A stretch of 5,284 bases of DNA from an uncultured Candidatus Methylacidiphilales bacterium (GTDB lineage: Bacteria > Verrucomicrobiota > Verrucomicrobiia > Methylacidiphilales > CALFVM01): positions 1 to 5,284 of the forward strand of contig CALFVM010000250.1 of the NCBI GenBank assembly GCA_937928665.1, read 5' to 3'. The notes under the pieces were generated by a model that saw only the letters and a list, made by a program, of their open reading frames with translations, was not told the origin of the DNA and did no database searches. Made by a program: the position numbers and the translations under genes. How positions within the stretch are numbered: position 1 is the first letter of the stretch; every line of letters starts with the position of its first letter. Below are positions 1 through 5,284 of the stretch, one piece after another.

Positions 1-1089
1 GTGCTTGTGCCCGGAATCATTCCAAAAGCACCCTTTGTCGGCGAGATGGTGGTTCCCTCCGCTTTGGAACCGATCGATGACACGCCGGTGGATGATTTTC
101 TGACGGATGATCCCGTGCAGGTCGATGCGCCTCCGATGGACATGCCAGAGCTGGCACCGGCGGCGAGTGCGGCAGAGCAGACTTTTGATGTCATTGCCAC
201 GGCCACGGTGAGTCCCTCCACGACGTTCAGCCTGCCCGTCGGGACCGGCGTGATTGGCACCGGGACGGCTGCCTTCGGCACCGCAGGCGGTGCCGGGACA
301 GGGGCCTCCGCCGCACCTCTGAGCCGGGCAATGAAGACGTTCTTCGGCTCGAACGAAGTTTTGGAAGGCGGCCTAAAGGGAGTCTTCTACGATCTCAAGC
401 GGCTGCGCAATGGCAACCCCGCCCCGGGCGGCTACACGGAAAAAGTCCGGGAATTCACGGACGGCAACTGGCGACCCAGCATTCTCAACAAGTATTTCCG
501 GGTCTCCCGCGAAATGTACGCCACGCAGTTTTACATCCCCCGCATGCCGGCGGAGGAGGCAACGAAAGCGTTTGAAGTCGCCGATGAAGTGGAGCCCAAG
601 AGATGGGTCATCCACTATACCGGCCAGTTTTCCCCGCCCGCCAACGGACGATATCGCTTTGTGGGCTACGCCGATGACCTGATCCTGGTCCGGGTGAGCA
701 ACCGCGTGGTCCTCAATGGAAGCCGCCAATCCTCCCGGGATGCGGGCGCTTGGACACCCGACCCCGATGGTGGAGCCAAGTTCAGAATCTCCAGTAGTGA
801 AGAGCCGCCAACGGGTGGATTGTTCTTTGGGAACTGGCTCAATCTTGAGCGCGGGACCAATTACCCGATCGAAATTCTCCTCGGCGAAAATCCGGGCGGC
901 TCTTTCGAAGCCTTCCTCTTCATCGAGCAGGAGGGCCGGAACTACAAAAAGACCGACATCGGACGGCCCATCCTTCCGCTTTTTCGCACGGCCAGGGAGG
1001 GGATCAAGGTCGAGTTCAAGGACGAAAGGTCCACTCCTCAGTTCGATTCAAGTACCTCCGCCCCGGTCTTCGCCCCGGTCGCCCGTTAG
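1..1089 (+). CDS. PA14-like domain protein of verrucomicrobial type, probably 5' truncated
   Basis: The frame is open from the first base to a TAG at 1087-1089. The GTG at position 1 is more likely an internal valine than the start, because no signal peptide or membrane anchor is visible, although a protein of this composition would usually have one upstream. Residues 15-60 are acidic and proline-rich, and residues 78-104 are a Gly/Thr/Ala low-complexity linker. From about residue 118 a folded domain begins; residues 200-310 look PA14-like, with an aromatic beta strand (WVIHYTGQF), a PPANGRYRF turn, a YADD segment and an RVSNRVVLNG strand. PA14 domains are beta-barrels often found in carbohydrate-binding or surface proteins. 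An envelope location, with the acidic/Pro-rich part spanning the periplasm, is inferred. The biological role is not recognised. The assignment rests on pattern recall, not a profile search. Confidence 0.7.
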   Translation: MLVPGIIPKAPFVGEMVVPSALEPIDDTPVDDFLTDDPVQVDAPPMDMPELAPAASAAEQTFDVIATATVSPSTTFSLPVGTGVIGTGTAAFGTAGGAGTGASAAPLSRAMKTFFGSNEVLEGGLKGVFYDLKRLRNGNPAPGGYTEKVREFTDGNWRPSILNKYFRVSREMYATQFYIPRMPAEEATKAFEVADEVEPKRWVIHYTGQFSPPANGRYRFVGYADDLILVRVSNRVVLNGSRQSSRDAGAWTPDPDGGAKFRISSSEEPPTGGLFFGNWLNLERGTNYPIEILLGENPGGSFEAFLFIEQEGRNYKKTDIGRPILPLFRTAREGIKVEFKDERSTPQFDSSTSAPVFAPVAR

Positions 1090-1095
1090 GCAGCC

Positions 1096-1129
1096 GGCGG
1101 CTCCGGCCGCTCACCGCTCCTTTTTCTTT
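1096..1129 (+). terminator. weak candidate intrinsic terminator after the PA14-like gene
   Basis: A 6-bp GC-rich stem (1096-1101 with 1106-1111, the last pair G-T) closes a TCCG loop seven bases after the stop codon. A T-rich tract (five Ts, C, three Ts) begins about nine bases past the stem. The gap between stem and T tract is longer than in a classic terminator, so readthrough into the PPK2 gene is possible. Confidence 0.3.
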
Positions 1130-1161
1130 CGCCCTCTGGCGGCAAATGGCAAGCTGCATGG

Positions 1162-2037
1162 ATGGAAACTTCCCTGCTTTGCCAACTGGTAGAGCCCTAC
1201 CGTGTCACGTCAGGCCAAAAGTTTAAGCTCGGCCGATTCAACCCGGCTGACACGGGCCAGATGCACGGGAAGCAGGACGCCCAGAAGTTGCTCCGGCAGG
1301 GCGTGGCCGAATTGCAGGGCTTGCAGGACCGGCTTTACGCCCAGTCTCAATGGTCGATCCTGCTCATCTTTCAGGCCATGGACGCCGCAGGCAAGGACGG
1401 CACCATCAAGCACGTCATGTCCGGCATCAATCCCCAGGGTTGCCAGGTCTTTTCGTTCAAAGAACCCACCTCCACGGAACTCGATCACAACTACCTGTGG
1501 CGCTGCCAAAAATGCCTGCCGGAACGCGGACGCATCGGCATTTTCAATCGCTCCTACTACGAGGAGACGTTGATCGTCCGGGTGCATCCGGAGATCTTGC
1601 AACGCCAGAAACTTCCGCCGTCCTTGATTCGGGACTCCATTTGGGAGGAGCGTTTTGAGGATATCCGCAACTTCGAACGGCACCTCGCTCGCAATGGCAC
1701 GATCGTGCGTAAGTTTTTTCTCCACCTCTCCAAAGACGAACAAAAAAGACGCTTCCTCGACCGGATCCAACGCAAAGAAAAGAACTGGAAGTTCTCGGAA
1801 GCGGATGTTCGGGAACGCAGTTTCTGGGATGCCTACCAGGACGCTTACACCGAGACCATCCGGCATACCGCTACGGAGGATGCTCCCTGGTTTGTGGTCC
1901 CGGCAGACCACAAGTGGTTTGCGCGCCTGGTGGTTTCCGCCGCGATCATCGAAACCTTGCAGAGCTTGGATCTCCGCTATCCTGAACTGGACCCGGCCGG
2001 ACTCAAAGCACTCGCTCGCGCCCAAAAAATGCTCTAA
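1162..2037 (+). CDS. PPK2-family polyphosphate:nucleotide phosphotransferase
   Basis: This 291-aa protein is a PPK2-family kinase, a cytoplasmic enzyme that moves phosphate between inorganic polyphosphate and nucleotides. The Walker A loop is at residues 70-81 (FQAMDAAGKDGT), the Walker B segment at 125-135 (IGIFNRSYYEE), and the basic lid at about 195-220, where many Arg/Lys residues would contact polyphosphate and the nucleotide. A PPANK-like segment (VVPADHKWFARL, 246-257) and a C-terminal helix follow. The DAAGKDG loop and NRSYYEE motif resemble the class III subgroup, which phosphorylates both AMP and ADP; class I members usually carry GKGG instead. The length fits a one-domain PPK2. The conserved core starts near residue 11 (EPYRV), so ATG 1162 adds only a short tail. 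No clear Shine-Dalgarno sequence precedes it. Family assignment is firm; subclass and direction (nucleotide synthesis from polyphosphate) are inferred. Confidence 0.93.
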   Translation: METSLLCQLVEPYRVTSGQKFKLGRFNPADTGQMHGKQDAQKLLRQGVAELQGLQDRLYAQSQWSILLIFQAMDAAGKDGTIKHVMSGINPQGCQVFSFKEPTSTELDHNYLWRCQKCLPERGRIGIFNRSYYEETLIVRVHPEILQRQKLPPSLIRDSIWEERFEDIRNFERHLARNGTIVRKFFLHLSKDEQKRRFLDRIQRKEKNWKFSEADVRERSFWDAYQDAYTETIRHTATEDAPWFVVPADHKWFARLVVSAAIIETLQSLDLRYPELDPAGLKALARAQKML

Positions 2038-2053
2038 CCTTCAAATGCTGGCG

Positions 2054-2087
2054 GGGTCAGGCGTCCCATCCGGACAAAGCCTGGCCC
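2054..2087 (+). other. long bulged hairpin between the PPK2 and OB-fold genes
   Basis: Bases 2054-2062 pair with 2079-2087 (nine pairs, one of them T-G), and 2063-2066 pair with 2072-2075 (four pairs). The loop is CATCC (2067-2071) and a three-base AAA bulge (2076-2078) interrupts the right arm. The hairpin starts 17 bases after the PPK2 stop and ends 49 bases before the next start. The only following T run is four bases at 2102-2105, which is too far away for a classic terminator. It could be an mRNA 3'-end stabiliser, a factor-dependent terminator or a leader structure for the downstream gene. Confidence 0.4.
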
Positions 2088-2136
2088 GGCCAATTGCCTG
2101 CTTTTCCCAACGGCTGCCATCGGTAAAGATCCTGTC

Positions 2137-2724
2137 ATGAGCTTGGAATCCTGGAAACAGTCCTACAAGAAGCTTCCCCCCGCCGACCGAAAAGCTTTGG
2201 CCAAATGGATCGTCGATCAGGAGCTTGGCGGGGCAGTCTCCTCGCCAACACCCGCTGCCCCCCGTCTGAAGCTTCCCACCGGCCTTGGGAAAACGCTCGG
2301 CATCTTCGGTGCGCTCCTCGCCATTGCTGTCGGTGGCTGGTTTGCCTGGGACCATCACCAGGCCGGTCAAGCCGAAGCTGCCCGTAAAACTCAGGCTGAA
2401 TCGGAGGCAGAAGAGGCCCGTCGCCCACGGTCGCCCACTAACCTCGAGTTTCTCCGCAAGAACATCGGTCGGGAAGTTACCGTGACCGGCGTTCCCCAAA
2501 GCTACGAAGTCGGCTTTCTCTTCTTCAGCAGCGACCCTCGCCGCTCGCTCCGCCTCAACCTCTTGCCCGCCGGAGTTGTCGTGTTGCAAAGCACCGAACT
2601 TGCCGAACTGGTCGAAAACAAGGTCGAAGTCACCGTCACCGGCCTGGTCGAACAAGCGGCCGATGGTGCCCTTGAGATCAAGGTCCACTCGGTCGGCCAA
2701 TTGCAACAACGCCGCCCCCGATAG
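2137..2724 (+). CDS. single-pass membrane protein with predicted OB-fold domain
   Basis: I do not recognise a named family for this 195-aa protein. Residues 1-31 form a charged soluble segment (ESWKQSYKKLPPADRKALAKWI), followed by an Ala/Pro/Ser linker (32-44). One hydrophobic helix spans about 52-71 (KTLGIFGALLAIAVGGWFAW), and a Glu/Ala/Arg-rich, possibly coiled stretch covers 76-97. Residues 103-190 look like an OB-fold: FLRKNIGREVTVTGVP, then paired strands GFLFFSS and RSLRLNLLP, then NKVEVTVTGLVEQ and a final LEIKVHSVGQL strand. This repeated V-x-V-x-G pattern resembles tRNA-anticodon-like OB domains. Positive residues (R43, K45, K52) before the helix suggest the N-terminus is cytoplasmic and the OB domain periplasmic. 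ATG 2137 has no strong ribosome binding site. Ligand and role are unknown. It lies 99 bp after the PPK2 gene, same strand. Confidence 0.75.
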   Translation: MSLESWKQSYKKLPPADRKALAKWIVDQELGGAVSSPTPAAPRLKLPTGLGKTLGIFGALLAIAVGGWFAWDHHQAGQAEAARKTQAESEAEEARRPRSPTNLEFLRKNIGREVTVTGVPQSYEVGFLFFSSDPRRSLRLNLLPAGVVVLQSTELAELVENKVEVTVTGLVEQAADGALEIKVHSVGQLQQRRPR

Positions 2725-2734
2725 TGCCCGGCAC

Positions 2735-2757
2735 ATGCCGCAAGATGGCGGCATTTC
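2735..2757 (+). terminator. hairpin just after the OB-fold gene, possible terminator
   Basis: A perfect 7-bp stem (2735-2741, ATGCCGC, with 2748-2754, GCGGCAT) encloses a six-base loop, ten bases after the TAG stop at 2722-2724. The stem runs into only three Ts before a C, so it is a weak intrinsic terminator at best. The position fits the end of the plus-strand gene group. Confidence 0.35.
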
Positions 2758-2766
2758 GACGTTCCG

Positions 2767-2791
2767 AAAAAAATTGCCTCCCCCAGAAGGC
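2767..2791 (-). terminator. intrinsic terminator of mnmG
   Basis: Read on the minus strand, a 6-bp stem (GCCTTC, 2791-2786, with GGAGGC, 2781-2776, one T-G pair) closes a TGGG loop. It is followed by AA and then seven consecutive Ts (2773-2767). This is a standard rho-independent terminator layout, about 146 bases past the mnmG stop codon. The 12-bp hairpin at 2792-2818 abuts it directly upstream in the same transcript. Confidence 0.6.
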
Positions 2792-2818
2792 GTCGGCGGT
2801 CCCGAGGGGACCGCCGAC
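2792..2818. repeat. perfect 12-bp inverted repeat with 3-base loop
   Basis: GTCGGCGGTCCC (2792-2803) and GGGACCGCCGAC (2807-2818) are exact reverse complements separated by GAG. This is the strongest hairpin in the convergent region between the OB-fold gene and mnmG. No T run touches it on the plus strand. On the minus strand it directly precedes the terminator stem at 2791-2776. It may be a transcription barrier for both directions or one copy of a dispersed intergenic palindrome; the window holds no second copy. Confidence 0.65.
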
Positions 2819-2936
2819 TAACTCACCGCTTGCTTGCCTCAAACGGCGAGAGGGAGGTTGAACGAAGCCGTTCCTCTTCGCTCGTGAAGATAGATAGAGT
2901 AACTCTGACCTGATGACAAGGGGATTTTTCTATTTT

Positions 2937-4811
2937 CTATAATTTTGGAGATTTTTCACGTTTCTTGACCCAGATCGACAGCAGTGCCAAGTCAGTCGGA
3001 TTCACCCCCGCAATCCGGGCTGCCTGCCCAAACGTCGCCGGACGGTGCCGACTCAACTTCTCGCGTGCTTCGGTTTTGAAGCCATGAATGGTCTCGTAAT
3101 CAACCCAGTCTGGAATCGGTCGCAGCTCCAACTCACGCTGTTTTTCAATCTGCTCCAATTCCCGCTTTAGGTAGCCCTCATAGCGGATATCCGTCTCAAC
3201 CTGTTCCCGCACAGAGAGATCGATATCTTGAAAGGCTTCGGGCAAATCCTGCCAACTGGCCTGAGGCATCCGCAGGAGATCCAGGCCCGTCCGGGTGCCC
3301 ACCCGCGTTTTGCTCAGTGCCGCCTTCACTTGGGCAATGGCAGCTGCCTTGGCCTCCACCCGGGCCAGACGCTCGGGCGAGGCCAGACCGATGGCGGCTG
3401 CTCGCGGCGTCAGCCGAAGATCGGCGTTGTCCTGGCGGAGGAGCAGACGATGTTCCGCCCGGGAGGTAAACATCCGGTAAGGTTCCGTCGAGTTTTTGGT
3501 AATCAGGTCATCGATCAGCACGCCGATGTAAGCCTCATGGCGTCCCAGAACAAACTCCGGCCGATTTTGTACTTGGAGTGCCGCGTTGATTCCGGCCATC
3601 AGACCCTGGGCAGCCGCCTCCTCATACCCACTCGTCCCATTGATTTGTCCAGCGAAGAACAACCCTCGGATTCGGCGAGTTTCCAGCGTCGGGCGCAGTT
3701 GGTAAGGAGGGCAAAAGTCATATTCCACAGCGTAGCCCGGCCGCATCATCTCGACCCGCTCCAAGCCGGGAATAGACCGGAGGAAGGCGAGCTGCACCTC
3801 TACCGGCAGGCTGGTGGAGCATCCGTTGATGTAAACCTCTTCGGTGTGGAGGCCCTCCGGCTCCAGAAAAACCTGATGGGTAGTCTTCTCGGCAAAACGG
3901 ACGATTTTATCCTCGATCGAGGGACAATAGCGCGGGCCAACCCCCTCAATGCGCCCGCAATAAAGCGGGCTTTTGTCGAGATTCCTCCGGATGATCTCGC
4001 CAGTCTGGGGTGTCGTGTGCGTCAGGTAACAGGGGATTTGTTTCACGTGAAACATTCCTCCCTTCCATCGATTCAGCGAAAAAATATCTCCCTCACCCGC
4101 CTGCAAGGTATCCACCGCAAAACTAAACAGGTTTGGAGGATCGTCTCCGTCCTGCCGGCCGCACCGCCCAAAGTCAATGGTCCGGCCCGCGAGCCGCGGT
4201 GGCGTCCCGGTCTTTAACCGCCGCACCTCAAAGCCCAACCCCTTCAGCCGCTCACTGAACCCGCTGCTCCCATCCCCCATTCTCCCTCCGCTCGCATTCT
4301 CCAGCCCCACATGCATGACCGCCTTCAAAAATGTCCCCGTGGTCACCACCACGGCCCGACCGCGGTACATCATCCCCATGGCCGCCAACACTCCCACGAC
4401 CTGCCCATCCTCGATGAACAGATCTTCTAAATTCCCCTGCTTCACGTCCAGCCTCTCCTGTCGTTCACAAACCGCCTTCATCCGGAACTGATATGCCTTT
4501 TTATCTGCTTGCGCCCGAGGAGCCCGCACCGCCGGGCCTTTCTTCGTGTTCAACATTCGGAACTGGATGCCGGTGGCGTCCGTGTTCAAGCCCATCTCCC
4601 CTCCCAACGCATCAATCTCTCGTACCAAGTGCCCTTTGCCCAACCCTCCAATCGCCGGGTTACAACTCATCTGTGCCACCGTGTCCGCGTTCATTGTCAG
4701 CAGCAGCGTTTCACACCCTAACCGGGCCGCCGCTAAGGCCGCCTCAACCCCAGCATGCCCTGCCCCAACCACAATCACATCATATCGCTTGGGATACTCA
4801 AACATCCTCAC
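2937..4811 (-). CDS. mnmG: tRNA uridine-5-carboxymethylaminomethyl(34) synthesis enzyme MnmG
   Basis: MnmG (GidA) is an FAD protein that acts with the GTPase MnmE to install the (carboxymethyl)aminomethyl group on wobble uridine 34 of certain tRNAs in the cytoplasm. Numbered from GTG 4811 (624 aa; E. coli has 629), the dinucleotide-binding GAGHAG is at 16-21 and MSCNPAIGG at 48-56, with C50 equivalent to E. coli C47. The first GidA signature GPRYCPSIEDK is at 292-302 (C296, like E. coli C277), and the second, AGQINGTSGYEEAAAQG onward, is at 387-410. The C-terminal MnmE/tRNA-binding part includes YEGY (544-547) and GQAARIAGV (595-603). GTG 4811 is chosen because GGAGGGG lies eight bases upstream; ATG 4805 is the alternative, and the frame stays open to 4922 without family support. 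About 17 extra residues lie between FSF and PCY, and a parS site is embedded there. Confidence 0.96.
   Translation of the reverse strand: MRMFEYPKRYDVIVVGAGHAGVEAALAAARLGCETLLLTMNADTVAQMSCNPAIGGLGKGHLVREIDALGGEMGLNTDATGIQFRMLNTKKGPAVRAPRAQADKKAYQFRMKAVCERQERLDVKQGNLEDLFIEDGQVVGVLAAMGMMYRGRAVVVTTGTFLKAVMHVGLENASGGRMGDGSSGFSERLKGLGFEVRRLKTGTPPRLAGRTIDFGRCGRQDGDDPPNLFSFAVDTLQAGEGDIFSLNRWKGGMFHVKQIPCYLTHTTPQTGEIIRRNLDKSPLYCGRIEGVGPRYCPSIEDKIVRFAEKTTHQVFLEPEGLHTEEVYINGCSTSLPVEVQLAFLRSIPGLERVEMMRPGYAVEYDFCPPYQLRPTLETRRIRGLFFAGQINGTSGYEEAAAQGLMAGINAALQVQNRPEFVLGRHEAYIGVLIDDLITKNSTEPYRMFTSRAEHRLLLRQDNADLRLTPRAAAIGLASPERLARVEAKAAAIAQVKAALSKTRVGTRTGLDLLRMPQASWQDLPEAFQDIDLSVREQVETDIRYEGYLKRELEQIEKQRELELRPIPDWVDYETIHGFKTEAREKLSRHRPATFGQAARIAGVNPTDLALLSIWVKKREKSPKL
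4039..4054. other. parS site (ParB-binding centromere element) inside mnmG
   Basis: TGTTTCACGTGAAACA is a perfect 16-bp palindrome and an exact match to the conserved bacterial chromosomal parS consensus TGTTNCACGTGAAACA. ParB (Spo0J) binds this element, spreads and loads SMC/condensin for origin segregation. In the mnmG frame it encodes most of MFHVKQ (residues 253-258 from GTG 4811). The match and palindrome are seen directly; ParB binding is inferred. Confidence 0.9.
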
Positions 4812-4819
4812 AGAGTACA

Positions 4820-4826
4820 CCCCTCC
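4820..4826 (-). promoter_or_regulatory. Shine-Dalgarno sequence deciding the mnmG start
   Basis: On the minus strand GGAGGGG (4826-4820) is the only strong anti-16S match near the mnmG start. It is 8 bases from GTG 4811, a normal spacing, but 14 bases from ATG 4805. It supports the GTG start, although a GAGG touches the ATG directly. Confidence 0.55.
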
Positions 4827-4884
4827 GGAATTAAAAACAATCGCCTCCATTTGCGCTTCGCCTCCTCCCAGCGTACGCTTCGCC

Positions 4885-5217
4885 ATGCTTGCTAGCCCGA
4901 GACGATCCAAACCCGACCACATCGATCTGACCGGCGAATGGATAGGCTATTATCCAGGCCACTTCGATGAGGTCATCGCCATTTCGAGGGTCGACAATCA
5001 ATGGAGGGCGACAAAGATCACTGGAGACGATCATGTTCCGGCAGGCGAAATCACATGGGAGGTTGACCGTTCCACACTCTTCGGACTTGGTCAGATCGCC
5101 AATGTCGGTTTCCGAGACCCAAGCTGGGTACCCGGCAAGCTAACCATCCTCAATCCTGAACGCATTTGTTTCACGTGGAACACTCTCGGGTCGGTCGAAT
5201 ACCGAAAGGATGACTAA
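4885..5217 (+). CDS. small standalone protein resembling the FBXO31 C-terminal substrate-binding domain
   Basis: This 110-aa protein begins at ATG 4885, the start best matching the domain boundary; no ribosome binding site is evident. It has no signal peptide or membrane helix, so it is probably cytoplasmic. Residues 14-30 (DLTGEWIGYYPGHFDEV), 41-60 (RATKITGDDHVPAGEITWEV) and 67-107 (GLGQIANVGF, PSWVPGKLTIL, FTW, SVEYR) follow, in order, the blocks of the eukaryotic FBXO31 (cyclin D1-binding) domain as I recall them: LFKGTYG, TKITGDPNIPAG, GLIAGHGF, PGVFILF, FVW and SLYSRV. The long eukaryotic loop between the second and third blocks is absent, and so is any F-box. In FBXO31 this beta-barrel recognises substrate C-termini. 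The bacterial role is unknown; binding of a peptide or small ligand is inferred. The gene is divergent from mnmG across 73 bp, and its 3' part contains a parS site. Confidence 0.75.
   Translation: MLASPRRSKPDHIDLTGEWIGYYPGHFDEVIAISRVDNQWRATKITGDDHVPAGEITWEVDRSTLFGLGQIANVGFRDPSWVPGKLTILNPERICFTWNTLGSVEYRKDD
5167..5182. other. second parS site, inside the FBXO31-like gene
   Basis: TGTTTCACGTGGAACA is the reverse complement of TGTTCCACGTGAAACA, the parS form known from Bacillus subtilis spo0J, and fits TGTTNCACGTGAAACA exactly. It lies 1128 bp from the first site, measured centre to centre. It encodes C95 to N99 (CFTWN), overlapping the conserved F-x-W segment of the domain. The match is direct; function is inferred. 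Confidence 0.87.
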
Positions 5218-5284
5218 ACTTTCTATAAGTGTCTCGCTATTAGATCATTACGCCCTCCCCTTCCCCGAACCTGCCCGGCATTTG

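Noticed and set aside
1210..2025. Long minus-strand open frame (271 aa) opposite the PPK2 gene
   Set aside because: It is entirely antisense to a gene with clear catalytic motifs, has no recognisable domain, and is the kind of open frame expected opposite GC-rich coding DNA.
2041..2754. Minus-strand open frame (237 aa) opposite the OB-fold gene
   Set aside because: The plus-strand reading gives a coherent membrane helix and beta-strand pattern; the antisense frame has none and crosses the intergenic hairpin.
2842..2872. AACGGC/GCCGTT pairing in the convergent gap
   Set aside because: Only six pairs around a 19-base loop, no T run on either strand; not distinguishable from chance.
2953..2966. 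Third parS-like sequence near the mnmG 3' end (TTTTTCACGTTTCTT context)
   Set aside because: Only the left half resembles parS; the central CACGTG and the palindrome are missing.
3228..4217. Plus-strand open frame (329 aa) within mnmG
   Set aside because: Antisense shadow of strongly conserved MnmG sequence.
4546..4884. Upstream extension of the FBXO31-like frame to ATG 4546
   Set aside because: The extension lies antisense to the conserved MnmG N-terminus and adds low-complexity sequence before the domain; ATG 4885 fits the domain boundary.
4854..4884. Nine-base direct repeat CGCTTCGCC (4854-4862 and 4876-4884) in the mnmG divergent gap
   Set aside because: Short, GC-rich and not symmetric; 22-base spacing could suit an operator but nothing else supports this.
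4812..4922. N-terminal extension of MnmG to 4922
   Set aside because: These residues have no counterpart in the MnmG family, overlap the divergent gene, and are less well supported than GTG 4811 with its Shine-Dalgarno sequence.
4949..4957. Possible DnaA box (TTATCCAGG)
   Set aside because: Two of nine positions differ from TTATCCACA, it is single and it lies inside coding sequence, so it does not support an origin here.

Overview
The window looks like a Verrucomicrobiota (PVC-group) chromosome fragment. This is inferred from the moderately high GC, the PA14-like protein with an acidic Pro/Gly-rich N-terminal part at the left edge (a type I associate with that phylum), and the gene mix. No rRNA or other phylogenetic marker is present, so the assignment is tentative. 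There are five protein genes: four are complete, and the leftmost probably runs off the window's left edge.

Layout. Positions 1-1089 (+) hold a probably 5'-truncated, likely envelope-associated protein with a PA14-like beta domain. Positions 1162-2037 (+) encode a PPK2-family polyphosphate:nucleotide phosphotransferase. Positions 2137-2724 (+) encode a single-pass membrane protein with a predicted OB-fold domain. Positions 2725-2936 form a convergent intergenic region containing several hairpins, including a good intrinsic terminator for the minus-strand gene. Positions 2937-4811 (-) encode MnmG (GidA), a tRNA wobble-uridine modification enzyme. After a 73-bp divergent gap, 4885-5217 (+) encodes a small protein that resembles the substrate-binding C-terminal domain of eukaryotic FBXO31, without an F-box. 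I see no gene, terminator or other signal in 5218-5284.

The most notable signal is two perfect ParB-binding parS sites (consensus TGTTNCACGTGAAACA), one inside mnmG (4039-4054) and one inside the FBXO31-like gene (5167-5182), 1128 bp apart. Both are embedded in coding sequence. mnmG commonly lies near the origin beside rsmG, parA and parB, so this segment is probably part of the origin-proximal centromere zone of a ParABS chromosome-segregation system, although parA, parB, rsmG and DnaA boxes are not in the window.

Functionally the genes do not form one pathway. The three plus-strand genes on the left are co-oriented with gaps of 72 and 99 bp that contain hairpins, so co-transcription is possible but not shown. 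mnmG and the FBXO31-like gene are divergent.
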